A stretch of DNA of 6,890 bases from Christensenellaceae bacterium (GCA_031287285.1 JAITTC010000138.1:1-6890); one strand, 5' to 3'; positions 1 to 6,098 are shown, counted from the stretch's first letter. The notes: generated from the letters alone by a model not told the origin. Program-made: numbers and translations.

Positions 1-1908
1 GATCGTCGCCAGCAGGATGATGGTTCCGGCCTTCTTGATGAAGGACCAGCCCCTTTCCCACATGCTGCGCAGGATGTTGACGGGCGTGGGCCAGTGGTAG
101 GCCGGCAGCTCCATGACGAAGGGGGCCGCGCCGCCCGCGAAGAGCTTGGTCTTTTTCAGGATCACGCCCGAGCAGACGATGGCCGCCATGCCCGCGAAGT
201 AGGCGCTGGGCGCGATCCAGGCAGCCCCGTTAAAAAGAGCGCCCGCGATCAGCGCGATGATGGGCAGTTTGGCCGAGCAGGGGATGAAGGTGGTGGTCAT
301 GATGGTCATCCTGCGGTCGCTCTGGCTCTCGATGGTGCGCGAAGCCATGATGCCCGGCACCCCGCAGCCCGTGCCGATCAAAATCGGGATGAAGGACTTG
401 CCCGAGAGCCCGAATCGCCTGAAAATCCGATCCATGATGAAGGCGATGCGCGCCATGTAGCCGCAGGCCTCGAGAAAGGCCAGGAAGATGAAGAGGATCA
501 GCATCTGCGGCACGAAGCCCAGCACCGCGCCGACGCCCGCCACAATGCCGTCGAGAATCAGCCCCTGAAGCCACTCGGCGCAGCCCACGGCCTCCAGGCC
601 CCCTGCGAGGAGCGCCGGCACGCCGGGCACCCAGACGCCGTAGCTTGCCGGGTCAGGCCCCTCAAGCCCCGCGACTTCCAGGAAGGCGGCCAGATCGACA
701 ACGGCGGATTCGGAAGCGCCGTCTTCCCCCTCGATTTCGGCGGTCGCGGCGATGAAAGCCGCCTGGGCCGAAAAGTCCCCGAGGATTTCGGCGGCCGCGG
801 GCTGCCAGAGCCCGCCCTCTTCCAGCGCGTTGCGGATGGGCTCCGCGTCGATGCCGGCCTCGCCCGCAGCCTCTAAAAAGGCGTCGATCTTCGCTTGCGC
901 CAGGTCGAATTCGCCCGCTGCTTCCTCATAGGCGGCGGCGCCGATGCCAAATAGATGCCAGCCGTCGCCAAACACGCCGTCGTTTGCCCAGTCGGTGGCG
1001 ATGCCGCCCACGGTCGTGACCGAAACGTAGTAGACCAGGAACATCACCAGCGCAAAGATCGGAAGCGCCAGCCAGCGGTTGGTGACGACACGGTCGATCT
1101 TGTCGGACGCGCTGAGGCCGCTCCTGCGAATTTTGACGCAGTCCCTGATGATCGAATCGATATAGGCATAGCGCTCGGCGGTGACGATGCTTTCGCTGTC
1201 GTCGTCGAGCTCCTTTTCGCAGGCCCTGATGCCTTCCTCGATGCGGGCAAGCCTTTCTTCCGCGATTTTGAGCTTTGCGATGATCTTCTCGTCGCGCTCG
1301 AAGAGCTTGATCGCGAAGAAGCGCCGCCGCGCCTCCGGCAAATCGCAAAGGCTTTCTTCGATGTGCGCCAGGGCGTGCTCCACGCAGCCAGAGAAGCCGT
1401 GCCGCGGGATCGAGCGCTCGCCTTGGGCCGCCTGCACGGCCGCAGCCGCGGCCTCCAGGATGTTTTCGCTTTTGAGGGCCGAAATCTCGATGACGCGGCA
1501 GCCAAGCTCCTCGGCCAGGCGCTGCGCGTTGATTTGATCGCCGCGCTTTCGCACCAGGTCCATCATGTTCAGCGCCACCACCACGGGGATGCCAAGCTCG
1601 ATGAGTTGGGTGGTCAAAAACAGGTTGCGCTCGAGGTTCGTGCCGTCTACGATGTTCAAAACCGCGTCAGGCCTTTCGTCGGTCAGGTAGTTCCGCGCGA
1701 CGAGCTCTTCGAGCGTGTAGGGCGAAAGCGAGTAAATGCCGGGCAGGTCGACGATGGTCACATCCCTGTGGCCGCGCAGCCTGCCCTCCTTCTTTTCAAC
1801 GGTTACGCCGGGCCAGTTGCCCACGAATTGGTTGGAGCCGGTCAGCGCGTTGAACAGCGTGGTCTTGCCGCTGTTCGGGTTCCCGGCCAGAGCGATCGTC
1901 GCGCCCAT
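1..1908 (-). CDS. feoB: Ferrous iron transport protein B, C-terminus cut by window edge
   Basis: FeoB is the inner-membrane Fe(II) transporter with a cytosolic G-protein domain. The minus-strand frame from ATG 1908 is open for all 636 codons to the window edge, so the protein is incomplete and its last membrane segments lie outside. Visible motifs are G1 GNPNSGKT (9-16), G3 DLPG (54-57), G4 NMMD (114-117) and G5-like SALK (143-146). A charged helical GDI-like region spans about 200-290, and the first membrane segment (LALPIFALVMFLVYYVSV) follows it. The transport core has GTGCGVPG with Cys515 and PCSAKLP with Cys544, both typical of FeoB. An Ala/Glu-rich insert of about 115 residues lies at 308-422, after the first membrane helix. 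An AGGAG site at 1917-1921, 8 nt before the ATG, supports the start. It is the third gene of a feoA-feoA-feoB operon. Confidence 0.96.
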   Translation of the reverse strand, partial: MGATIALAGNPNSGKTTLFNALTGSNQFVGNWPGVTVEKKEGRLRGHRDVTIVDLPGIYSLSPYTLEELVARNYLTDERPDAVLNIVDGTNLERNLFLTTQLIELGIPVVVALNMMDLVRKRGDQINAQRLAEELGCRVIEISALKSENILEAAAAAVQAAQGERSIPRHGFSGCVEHALAHIEESLCDLPEARRRFFAIKLFERDEKIIAKLKIAEERLARIEEGIRACEKELDDDSESIVTAERYAYIDSIIRDCVKIRRSGLSASDKIDRVVTNRWLALPIFALVMFLVYYVSVTTVGGIATDWANDGVFGDGWHLFGIGAAAYEEAAGEFDLAQAKIDAFLEAAGEAGIDAEPIRNALEEGGLWQPAAAEILGDFSAQAAFIAATAEIEGEDGASESAVVDLAAFLEVAGLEGPDPASYGVWVPGVPALLAGGLEAVGCAEWLQGLILDGIVAGVGAVLGFVPQMLILFIFLAFLEACGYMARIAFIMDRIFRRFGLSGKSFIPILIGTGCGVPGIMASRTIESQSDRRMTIMTTTFIPCSAKLPIIALIAGALFNGAAWIAPSAYFAGMAAIVCSGVILKKTKLFAGGAAPFVMELPAYHWPTPVNILRSMWERGWSFIKKAGTIILLATI

Positions 1909-1916
1909 TTCCCTCT

Positions 1917-1921
1917 CTCCT
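1917..1921 (-). promoter_or_regulatory. Ribosome binding site of feoB
   Basis: AGGAG on the minus strand with an 8-nt spacer to ATG 1908. It sets the FeoB start immediately before MGATIALAGNPNSGKT, so the G1 loop begins at residue 9 as expected for FeoB. Confidence 0.75.
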
Positions 1922-1940
1922 CTCTTGCCATTGAGGCGAT

Positions 1941-1960
1941 TGGTTAGCTTCCACTAACCT
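1941..1960 (-). promoter_or_regulatory. Putative operator O3 in the feoA-feoB gap
   Basis: GGTTAG-N6-CTAACC (arms 1942-1947 and 1954-1959) is a perfect 6-bp inverted repeat. It has the same half-site sequence and the same 6-bp spacing as the repeat over the feoA promoter. It sits about 33 nt upstream of the feoB ATG and just downstream of a terminator-like hairpin. I see no convincing -35/-10 pair beside it. It could therefore control a weak internal promoter, act as a roadblock, or function as an RNA hairpin with a hexaloop. The half-site GGTTAG resembles the core of DtxR/IdeR operators, but the spacing differs from that consensus, so the regulator is unknown. Confidence 0.55.
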
Positions 1961-1967
1961 ATGGTCT

Positions 1968-1997
1968 TAAAAAACGCGAAGCTTTCCCCATCTTCGC
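1968..1997 (-). terminator. Weak intrinsic terminator or attenuator between feoA and feoB
   Basis: Read leftward, GCGAAG (1992-1997) pairs perfectly with CTTCGC (1976-1981) around a 10-nt loop. It is followed by G and a run of six T. The 6-bp stem is short, so partial termination is more likely than complete. It lies after the second feoA stop and before operator O3, which would let feoB be expressed at a lower level than the feoA genes. Confidence 0.5.
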
Positions 1998-2009
1998 TCG
2001 CCTTTGTTT

Positions 2010-2231
2010 TTACTCCACTTCGATCCATTCCGCGTCCGCCTTGCGGAGCGAAAGCTCATAGCCGCGCACGGTGATCTCCACCGGGTCGCCAAGCGGGGCC
2101 ACCTTGCGCACGAAGAGCTCCACGCCCTTGGTGATCCCCATCTCCATGATGCGGCGCTTCACCGGGCCGCCGCCGCCGATCTTTAAAACCCGCACCTGAC
2201 TGCCAGGCCTTGCTTCCTTCAGGGTCTGCAT
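2010..2231 (-). CDS. feoA: FeoA family protein, second copy, adjacent to feoB
   Basis: A 73-residue cytosolic SH3-like protein of the FeoA family, thought to bind FeoB and support Fe(II) uptake. The length is normal for FeoA. Family hallmarks are RRIMEMGITKG (about 26-36) and the C-terminal strand pair GDPVEITVRGYELSLRKADA (48-67), ending in EWIEVE. A purine-rich site (GGGGAGGAAG) precedes ATG 2231. It starts 21 nt after the stop of the upstream feoA and ends 101 nt before feoB, so it is the middle gene of the operon. It differs clearly in sequence from the first copy, being more basic, so the pair is not a recent duplication. Confidence 0.93.
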   Translation of the reverse strand: MQTLKEARPGSQVRVLKIGGGGPVKRRIMEMGITKGVELFVRKVAPLGDPVEITVRGYELSLRKADAEWIEVE

Positions 2232-2252
2232 CTCTCTTCCTCCCCTTTTGGG

Positions 2253-2462
2253 CTAAATCCAAATTTTCGCCGCCATTTCGCGGCTGATCGCCACGCGGGA
2301 CTCCTTCACGCCCACGATCATGTCGCCGCTGATCGTGCCAACCACGGTCAGCTTCGTGCCCGGCACGAAGCCTAGTTTTTCTAAAAACTGCCTGGTTTCC
2401 GGGCTGCCGCCCACCTTCTTGATGGAGGCATCCTCGCCGGGTCTTGCCAGCGTTAAGGGCAT
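2253..2462 (-). CDS. feoA: FeoA family protein, first copy, promoter-proximal
   Basis: A 69-residue FeoA-type SH3-like protein and the first gene of the feo operon. It shows the family turn FLEKLGFVPGTKLTVV (about 26-41), then the strand and helix GVKESRVAISREMAAKIWI to the C-terminus. ATG 2460-2462 is preceded by a strong GAGGAGG site with about 8 nt spacing. The leader is about 80 nt, counted from the predicted start point near 2544. Two divergent FeoA proteins before one FeoB is an arrangement I recall from Clostridia. Each copy may contact FeoB differently, but that is inference. Confidence 0.92.
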   Translation of the reverse strand: MPLTLARPGEDASIKKVGGSPETRQFLEKLGFVPGTKLTVVGTISGDMIVGVKESRVAISREMAAKIWI

Positions 2463-2490
2463 ATTGCCTTCCTCCTCGCCTCAGGGTCAT

Positions 2491-2510
2491 GAGTAAGCAC
2501 AAGCTAACTC
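2491..2510 (-). promoter_or_regulatory. Putative operator O2 in the feoA leader
   Basis: On the plus strand GAGTAAG-N6-CTAACTC (arms 2491-2497 and 2504-2510) is a 7-bp inverted repeat with one mismatch. It keeps the GTTAG half-site and 6-bp spacing of the other two repeats. Its centre lies 35 bp from that of O1. It is downstream of the predicted start point, inside the untranslated leader and upstream of the feoA ribosome binding site. It probably serves as an auxiliary site for the same regulator. Confidence 0.45.
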
Positions 2511-2525
2511 GCTTTGAAAAAGAAA

Positions 2526-2545
2526 CGGTTAGTTTCTTCTAACCG
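2526..2545 (-). promoter_or_regulatory. Putative main operator O1 over the feo transcription start
   Basis: CGGTTAG-N6-CTAACCG is a perfect 7-bp inverted repeat (arms 2526-2532 and 2539-2545). It begins 6 bp downstream of the -10 box, so a bound protein would cover the start point. An extra GTTAG half-site at 2548-2552 abuts it and overlaps the -10 box, giving a second palindrome CTAAC-N4-GTTAG. The position suits an iron- or manganese-dependent repressor. The half-site resembles DtxR/IdeR cores, though with unusual spacing. No regulator gene lies in the window. Confidence 0.65.
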
Positions 2546-2550
2546 CCGTT

Positions 2551-2580
2551 AGTATAGGCGAACTCGCCCCAAACTGTCAA
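2551..2580 (-). promoter_or_regulatory. Promoter of the feoA-feoA-feoB operon
   Basis: Reading leftward, the -35 box is TTGACA (2575-2580, perfect), followed by an 18-bp spacer and a -10 box TATACT (2551-2556, 5 of 6). The predicted start is near 2544, inside operator O1. A run of A residues (AAAAGAAAAAAA, about 2586-2598) sits just upstream of the -35 box, separated by five G, and could act as an UP-like element. Such a strong core promoter with an operator on the start point suggests control mainly by repression. Confidence 0.8.
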
Positions 2581-2695
2581 CCCCCTTTTTTTCTTTTCAT
2601 GGCCATTTCATCTGATATAGCCTTGCGGGCGAAGGCGATCCCTTGCGGCTTCCTCCCTTGGCATCGGGCAAGGGGCGCGCAAAAATCCCCTGCTT

Positions 2696-3274
2696 TTAGT
2701 TGATGAAGGCTCGAATGTTGTCGATGAAGGGCAGGCCGTTTTCGAGCGTGAAATCGAAGCGAAAAAGGCGCATCCTGCGCTGGCCGTTCTGCTCCACATA
2801 GGTGGCCAGGGGCAGGCTGCCGTCCTCCTCCGCCCCCTCGATGAAGCCCGGCGCCTCGGCGCCGTCAAAGCGCCCAAGAAAGTTCTGCAGGATCTCGGGC
2901 CGCACACTCTGGCGCAGGCCCTGGCTCATGGCTAAGGTCGCCTGCTGCCACTGGTCGTCGCGCAGGGCCGCCAAAAAGGCCTCGGCAAGCCCCAGGCGAG
3001 GGTCCGCCGGCTCTTCGCCCTCGTACAGGCAGAGCTCCAGCTGGCCGCCCGGCCAAAGGCGCAAGACCGCGCCTTCCGCGCTCAGGCGCTCGCCCTCCAC
3101 ATGGAGCACCGCGCTTGAAACCCCCTGGTTGAGCCCCAGCGGGAAGAATTGCAGCTGCGCCGCGCCCTCCTTAGGCCGCACCGCGAGCGGCTCCGCGCCA
3201 AGGGCCCCGAGGCTCGTTCCGTTGGCGAACAAGATCCCGGGCTTCCGGGCGCTGATGTAGACGAGCTGTGGCAT
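2696..3274 (-). CDS. Uncharacterised 192-residue protein, possible NTF2-like C-terminal half
   Basis: I do not recognise this family. The start ATG 3274 has a good GGGAGG site 7 nt upstream, and codon use matches the neighbours, so it is probably a real gene. The N-terminal half (1-90) looks beta-rich, with alternating hydrophobic residues from PQLVYISARKPGILFANG onward. From about 93 a helix pair (AEAFLAALRDDQWQQA, then SQGLRQSVRPEILQNFLGRF) is followed by strands ending RMRLFRFDFTLENG. That helix-helix-strand pattern recalls NTF2-like or SnoaL folds, which is inference only. There is no signal peptide or membrane helix, so it is likely cytosolic. It points the same way as the feo operon, 116 bp upstream of its -35 box, with no U-tailed terminator between them, so some read-through into feo is possible. 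It is divergent from asnS. Confidence 0.75.
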   Translation of the reverse strand: MPQLVYISARKPGILFANGTSLGALGAEPLAVRPKEGAAQLQFFPLGLNQGVSSAVLHVEGERLSAEGAVLRLWPGGQLELCLYEGEEPADPRLGLAEAFLAALRDDQWQQATLAMSQGLRQSVRPEILQNFLGRFDGAEAPGFIEGAEEDGSLPLATYVEQNGQRRMRLFRFDFTLENGLPFIDNIRAFIN

Positions 3275-3348
3275 GGCTTATCCTCCCTTGCGGCTTGTAA
3301 AATGGATCCCGTCATATGCTTAAGGGTATTCCCTCCCCCGCGCTAAAA

Positions 3349-3357
3349 TGCTATACT
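3349..3357 (+). promoter_or_regulatory. Extended -10 promoter of the asnS operon
   Basis: TG-C-TATACT (TG at 3349-3350, -10 hexamer 3352-3357) is an extended -10 element. The region 16-18 bp upstream has no good -35 match, as is common for extended -10 promoters. The predicted start is near 3364, giving a leader of about 33 nt with no room for a T-box. The opposite strand of this 122-bp divergent gap shows no clear promoter for the leftward gene. Confidence 0.6.
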
Positions 3358-3382
3358 GAAGCTAGGATTTCGCCCGTTTTTA

Positions 3383-3389
3383 AAGGAGG
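3383..3389 (+). promoter_or_regulatory. Ribosome binding site fixing the asnS start
   Basis: AAGGAGG with a 7-nt spacer to ATG 3397. This decides against the in-frame upstream ATG at 3316. That ATG would add 27 residues unlike AsnRS, and it lies upstream of the predicted promoter. Confidence 0.85.
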
Positions 3390-3396
3390 AAATGGC

Positions 3397-4782
3397 ATGG
3401 AGCGTTTAACCGTCCGCGCGCTGTATACTTCCCCGAGGGAAGGGCCGGTCAGGGTTTCCGGCTGGGTGCGCACGCTGCGCGATTTAAAGGGCTTTGGCTT
3501 TATCGAGCTCAACGACGGCAGCTTCTTTAAGAATTTGCAGGTGCTGCTCGAGCGCGAAAGCCTGCCTGGCTTCGACGAAGCCATGCGGTTAAACGTGGGC
3601 TCCGGCATCACGGTTCAGGGCGATCTCGTCCTCACGCCGGAGCGGCCGCAGCCCTTCGAGCTCCGCGCGCGCTCGGTTTCTCTAGAGGGCGCCGCCCCCG
3701 CCGACTACCCCTTGCAAAAGAAGCGCCATTCCACCGAGTTTTTGCGCTCCATCGCGCATTTGCGGCCGCGAACGAACCTTTTCGCGGCGGTGTTTCGCAT
3801 CCGCTCCTTGGCGGCGCACGCCGTGCACTGCTTCTTTCAGGATTTGGGTTTTATTTACGTCCACACGCCGCTCATCACCGCAAGCGACGCGGAGGGCGCC
3901 GGCGAGATGTTCCGCGTGACCACTCTCGACCCATTAGGCCCACCCAAAAACCCCGACGGCAGCGTCGATTTTTCGCAGGACTTCTTCGGGAAGCCCGCCA
4001 ATTTGACGGTTTCGGGCCAGCTCAACGCAGAGAGCTTCGCCCTGGCCTTTCAGAAGGTTTACACCTTCGGGCCGACCTTTCGGGCCGAGGAATCCTACAC
4101 GCCGCGCCACGCCGCCGAGTTTTGGATGATCGAGCCGGAGATCGCCTTTGCGGATCTTTTTGACGACATGGCCCTGGCCGAGGCGCTGATCAAGTCCGTG
4201 ATCCGCACCGTGCTCGAAAAGGCGCCGGAAGAGATCGACTTCCTCAATCAGTTCGTCGATCAGGGCCTGAAGGCGCGGCTTGAGGCAGTCGCTTCGGCGG
4301 ACTTTGGCCGCGTCAGTTACACCGAGGCCGTCTCACTCCTTGAAAAAAACAACGATCAATTCGAGTATAAGGCCTTTTGGGGCTGCGACCTGCAAACCGA
4401 GCACGAGCGCTATTTGAGCGAGAAGATCTTCAAAAAACCCGTCTTCGTAACCGATTACCCGAGGGAAATCAAGGCCTTTTATATGCGGCAGAACGACGAT
4501 GGCAAGACCGTCGCCGCCATGGACCTGCTGGCCCCCGGCATCGGCGAGCTGATCGGCGGCTCGCAGAGGGAGGAGCGCCTCGAGGCGCTGGAAGCCCGCA
4601 TGGACGAGCTTGGCCTGAACAAGGCGGCTTACGGCTGGTATCTCGACCTGCGCCGCTTCGGCGGGGTAAAGCACGCGGGCTTTGGCGTGGGCTTTGAGCG
4701 CCTGGTGATGTATCTCACCGGCGTATCCAACATCCGCGACGTGCTGCCCTTCCCCCGTACCACCAAAAACGCGGAATTTTAG
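3397..4782 (+). CDS. asnS: Asparaginyl-tRNA synthetase
   Basis: Class IIb aminoacyl-tRNA synthetase that joins asparagine to tRNA-Asn in the cytosol using ATP. From ATG 3397 it has 461 residues, the normal length for bacterial AsnRS. An N-terminal OB-fold anticodon-binding domain covers about 17-97 (VRVSGWVRTLRDLKGFGFIE). Motif 1 lies around 151-172 (HTPLITASDAEGAGEMF). LTVSGQLNAE (203-212) and motif 2 FRAEESYTPRHAAEFWMIEP (228-247) follow, and motif 3 is GFGVGFERLVMYLTGV (428-443), ending in IRDVLPFPRT. Motif 2 has FRAEES where many AsnRS have FRAENS, a mild variation. The presence of AsnRS suggests direct charging of tRNA-Asn in this organism. It is the first gene of a three-gene operon; its stop codon overlaps the ribosome binding site of the next gene. 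Confidence 0.97.
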   Translation: MERLTVRALYTSPREGPVRVSGWVRTLRDLKGFGFIELNDGSFFKNLQVLLERESLPGFDEAMRLNVGSGITVQGDLVLTPERPQPFELRARSVSLEGAAPADYPLQKKRHSTEFLRSIAHLRPRTNLFAAVFRIRSLAAHAVHCFFQDLGFIYVHTPLITASDAEGAGEMFRVTTLDPLGPPKNPDGSVDFSQDFFGKPANLTVSGQLNAESFALAFQKVYTFGPTFRAEESYTPRHAAEFWMIEPEIAFADLFDDMALAEALIKSVIRTVLEKAPEEIDFLNQFVDQGLKARLEAVASADFGRVSYTEAVSLLEKNNDQFEYKAFWGCDLQTEHERYLSEKIFKKPVFVTDYPREIKAFYMRQNDDGKTVAAMDLLAPGIGELIGGSQREERLEALEARMDELGLNKAAYGWYLDLRRFGGVKHAGFGVGFERLVMYLTGVSNIRDVLPFPRTTKNAEF

Positions 4783-4790
4783 GAGGAGTC

Positions 4791-5468
4791 ATGCCCTTTT
4801 TAATCGAAACCCACGCCCACGCGTCGGAAGTCAGTCCCTGTTCGCACCTGCCCGGCGCTTCCCTGGCGCAAGAAATCAAATCCAGGGGCTATGACGCCCT
4901 GATTGTGACGGATCACTACACCCCCGAATGGTTCGCGGGCAGCCAAAGCGGCCCGCGCTTTCAGAAAAGGCTACGGGAGTTCTTCGCGGGCTACCGCGCC
5001 GCGCGCGAGGAGGGCAAGGGGCTTGATTTAATCGTGCTGCCCGCGCTGGAGCTGCGGGTTGCCGCAGGACCCGAGGATTTCCTCGTCTATGGCCTTGAGC
5101 CGGAAGAGCTGGAGGTGCTTGGCTGCCTGGCCTTTTTATCGGCCGGGGAGGCGCGCCGCAGGGTTAAGGACGCGGGAGGGCTCTTCCTGCAGGCGCATCC
5201 CTTCCGCGGCGCCCGCTGCATGCCGGCCGAACTGCTCGACGGCGTGGAAACCCTTAACGGCAACCCAAACCACGATAGCCGCAACGATAGGGCCCTTCGC
5301 TTTGCCGAGGAAAACGGCCTGCTGCAAAGCGCCGGATCCGACACGCACAGCGCAAGCGGCGCGGGCATCGCCGCCATGAGGATGGACGAAAGGCCAAGCG
5401 TGAAGGGCTTTGCCCGGGCCATCCGCGAGGGAAGGGCCGAATGCCTTGCGCTGGGAGGCAAGGCATGA
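4791..5468 (+). CDS. PHP-domain metal-dependent phosphoesterase-like protein
   Basis: A 225-residue, single-domain cytosolic protein of the PHP superfamily, whose members hydrolyse phosphoesters at a di- or trinuclear metal site. The expected ligands are visible in order: HAH (His8, His10), TDHY (Asp41, His42), Glu87 in LPALELR, His136 in QAHPFRG, and SDTH (Asp184, His186). GNPNHDSRND (157-166) may contribute another substrate or metal contact. The set appears complete, so it is probably active, but the substrate cannot be read from sequence. Candidates by family are small phosphoesters, histidinol-phosphate-like compounds or short nucleic acids, as for TrpH/RNase AM. It starts 8 nt after asnS with GGAGG in the gap, and its TGA overlaps the next ATG, so it is translationally coupled on both sides. 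Confidence 0.88.
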   Translation: MPFLIETHAHASEVSPCSHLPGASLAQEIKSRGYDALIVTDHYTPEWFAGSQSGPRFQKRLREFFAGYRAAREEGKGLDLIVLPALELRVAAGPEDFLVYGLEPEELEVLGCLAFLSAGEARRRVKDAGGLFLQAHPFRGARCMPAELLDGVETLNGNPNHDSRNDRALRFAEENGLLQSAGSDTHSASGAGIAAMRMDERPSVKGFARAIREGRAECLALGGKA

Positions 5469-5722
5469 AGCGGCTTTTCGCGCTCGCGCGCAGGCGGTTG
5501 GGGCTGGCCGTGGGAATCGGGGGCGGCGTCGCGCTAGGGAACAGCCTGCTGCCCGCTGCCGGCCGCCCCGCCCTGCTCGCCTTTACCATCCCAAACCCTA
5601 TTTTGCGCGCGCTGGTCTATTTCGCCGTCGCGTTTGCGGCGAGCCTTCTTTTGCTCATGGCCGCCGAGGGGCTGAAGGGCCTTTTCTTGCGCTCCTTTAA
5701 GGAGGAGGGCAAGGGCCCCTAG
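5465..5722 (+). CDS. Small membrane protein, function unknown
   Basis: An 85-residue protein starting at ATG 5465, which overlaps the PHP stop in ATGA; a GGGAGG site lies just upstream. A longer in-frame start at 5441 lies inside the PHP gene and would add eight polar residues, so I prefer the overlap start. The N-terminus is basic (MKRLFALARRR), which favours an N-in orientation. One hydrophobic stretch covers about 12-32 and a stronger one about 52-72 (LVYFAVAFAASLLLLMAAEG), followed by a charged tail KEEGKGP. Two helices with both ends in the cytosol is the simplest topology. I recognise no family. As last gene of the asnS operon it may anchor or assist the PHP protein, but this is guesswork. 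Confidence 0.7.
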   Translation: MKRLFALARRRLGLAVGIGGGVALGNSLLPAAGRPALLAFTIPNPILRALVYFAVAFAASLLLLMAAEGLKGLFLRSFKEEGKGP

Positions 5723-5754
5723 CGCTCACGCGGCGATTTCGCCCTTTCCGCGTC

Positions 5755-5791
5755 AAGCGACCCTCGAGCCCATGGGCTCGAGGGTCGTTTT
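5755..5791 (+). terminator. Strong intrinsic terminator of the asnS operon
   Basis: A perfect 30-bp palindrome (5758-5787, 14-bp arms around AT) is followed by TTTT. With a G-U pair and two A-U pairs the stem extends by up to three further pairs. It lies 35 nt after the last stop codon. Upstream, GGCGA-TT-TCGCC (5732-5743) forms a small extra hairpin. The opposite strand has no T run next to the stem, so it should not terminate leftward transcription well. Confidence 0.88.
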
Positions 5792-5850
5792 AGGCGCGCG
5801 CGATTGCAAGGCAGAGAAAGGCTGCATCAAAAAGGAGGACGCTGGATTGC

Positions 5851-6008
5851 TTCGTTGCCACTCGCAATGACGACGACGGGGCAATCGCAATGACGAGGAG
5901 GGCGGCGAGGGCCGCTTTGCCACGCCTACGGGCCCTTTTCGCCCGAGGAAGCGGGTGGCGGGGCAGCACTGGCAAAGGCTTCATCAGAGAGGAGACACGC
6001 TGGCTTAC
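5851..6008 (+). repeat. Type A repeat unit A1
   Basis: 158 bp. It starts TTCGTTGCCACTCGCAATGA and contains a second CGCAATGACG copy about 23 bp later. A block then follows with the hairpin CGGGC-N7-GCCCG (5929-5945) and the shared tail ending GCTGGCTTAC. Confidence 0.8.
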
Positions 6009-6098
6009 TTCTTCGTCATTGCCAGGAGCGAAGCGACGCGGCAATCCAGCGGAATGTGCAAAGCTTGCACTTTTTCAAAAAAGGGGCCGCTGGATTGC
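6009..6098 (+). repeat. Type B repeat unit B1 with nested hairpin
   Basis: 90 bp. The head has CATTGCCAGG at 6017. The tail is the most diverged of the B units and contains a perfect hairpin GTGCAA-AGC-TTGCAC (6056-6070) that other units lack. Together with the start of A2 it makes an element of about 107 bp (6014-6120) with inverted ends CGTCATTGC and GCAATGACG. Confidence 0.75.

Noticed and set aside
926..1505. Minus-strand open frames in other frames within feoB
   Set aside because: The true minus frame is continuous from 1908 to 1 with FeoB motifs throughout; these are frame shadows, not evidence of a frameshift.
94..1947. Long plus-strand open frames opposite feoB
   Set aside because: They are low-complexity, Arg/Ala/His-rich shadows of the FeoB frame, which itself shows all FeoB motifs.
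2655..2674. Terminator for the 192-residue gene
   Set aside because: The 6-bp inverted repeat is not followed by a T run in the leftward direction.
3316..3396. Upstream in-frame start for asnS
   Set aside because: It would begin before the extended -10 promoter, has no ribosome binding site, and adds 27 residues not typical of AsnRS; AAGGAGG fits ATG 3397.
3275..3396. T-box riboswitch upstream of asnS
   Set aside because: The predicted leader is only about 33 nt and lacks a T-box sequence and antiterminator or terminator hairpins.
5929..5945. Terminator in type A units (CGGGC-N7-GCCCG)
   Set aside because: The stem is only 5 bp and is followed by GA-rich sequence, not T; it is part of the repeat.
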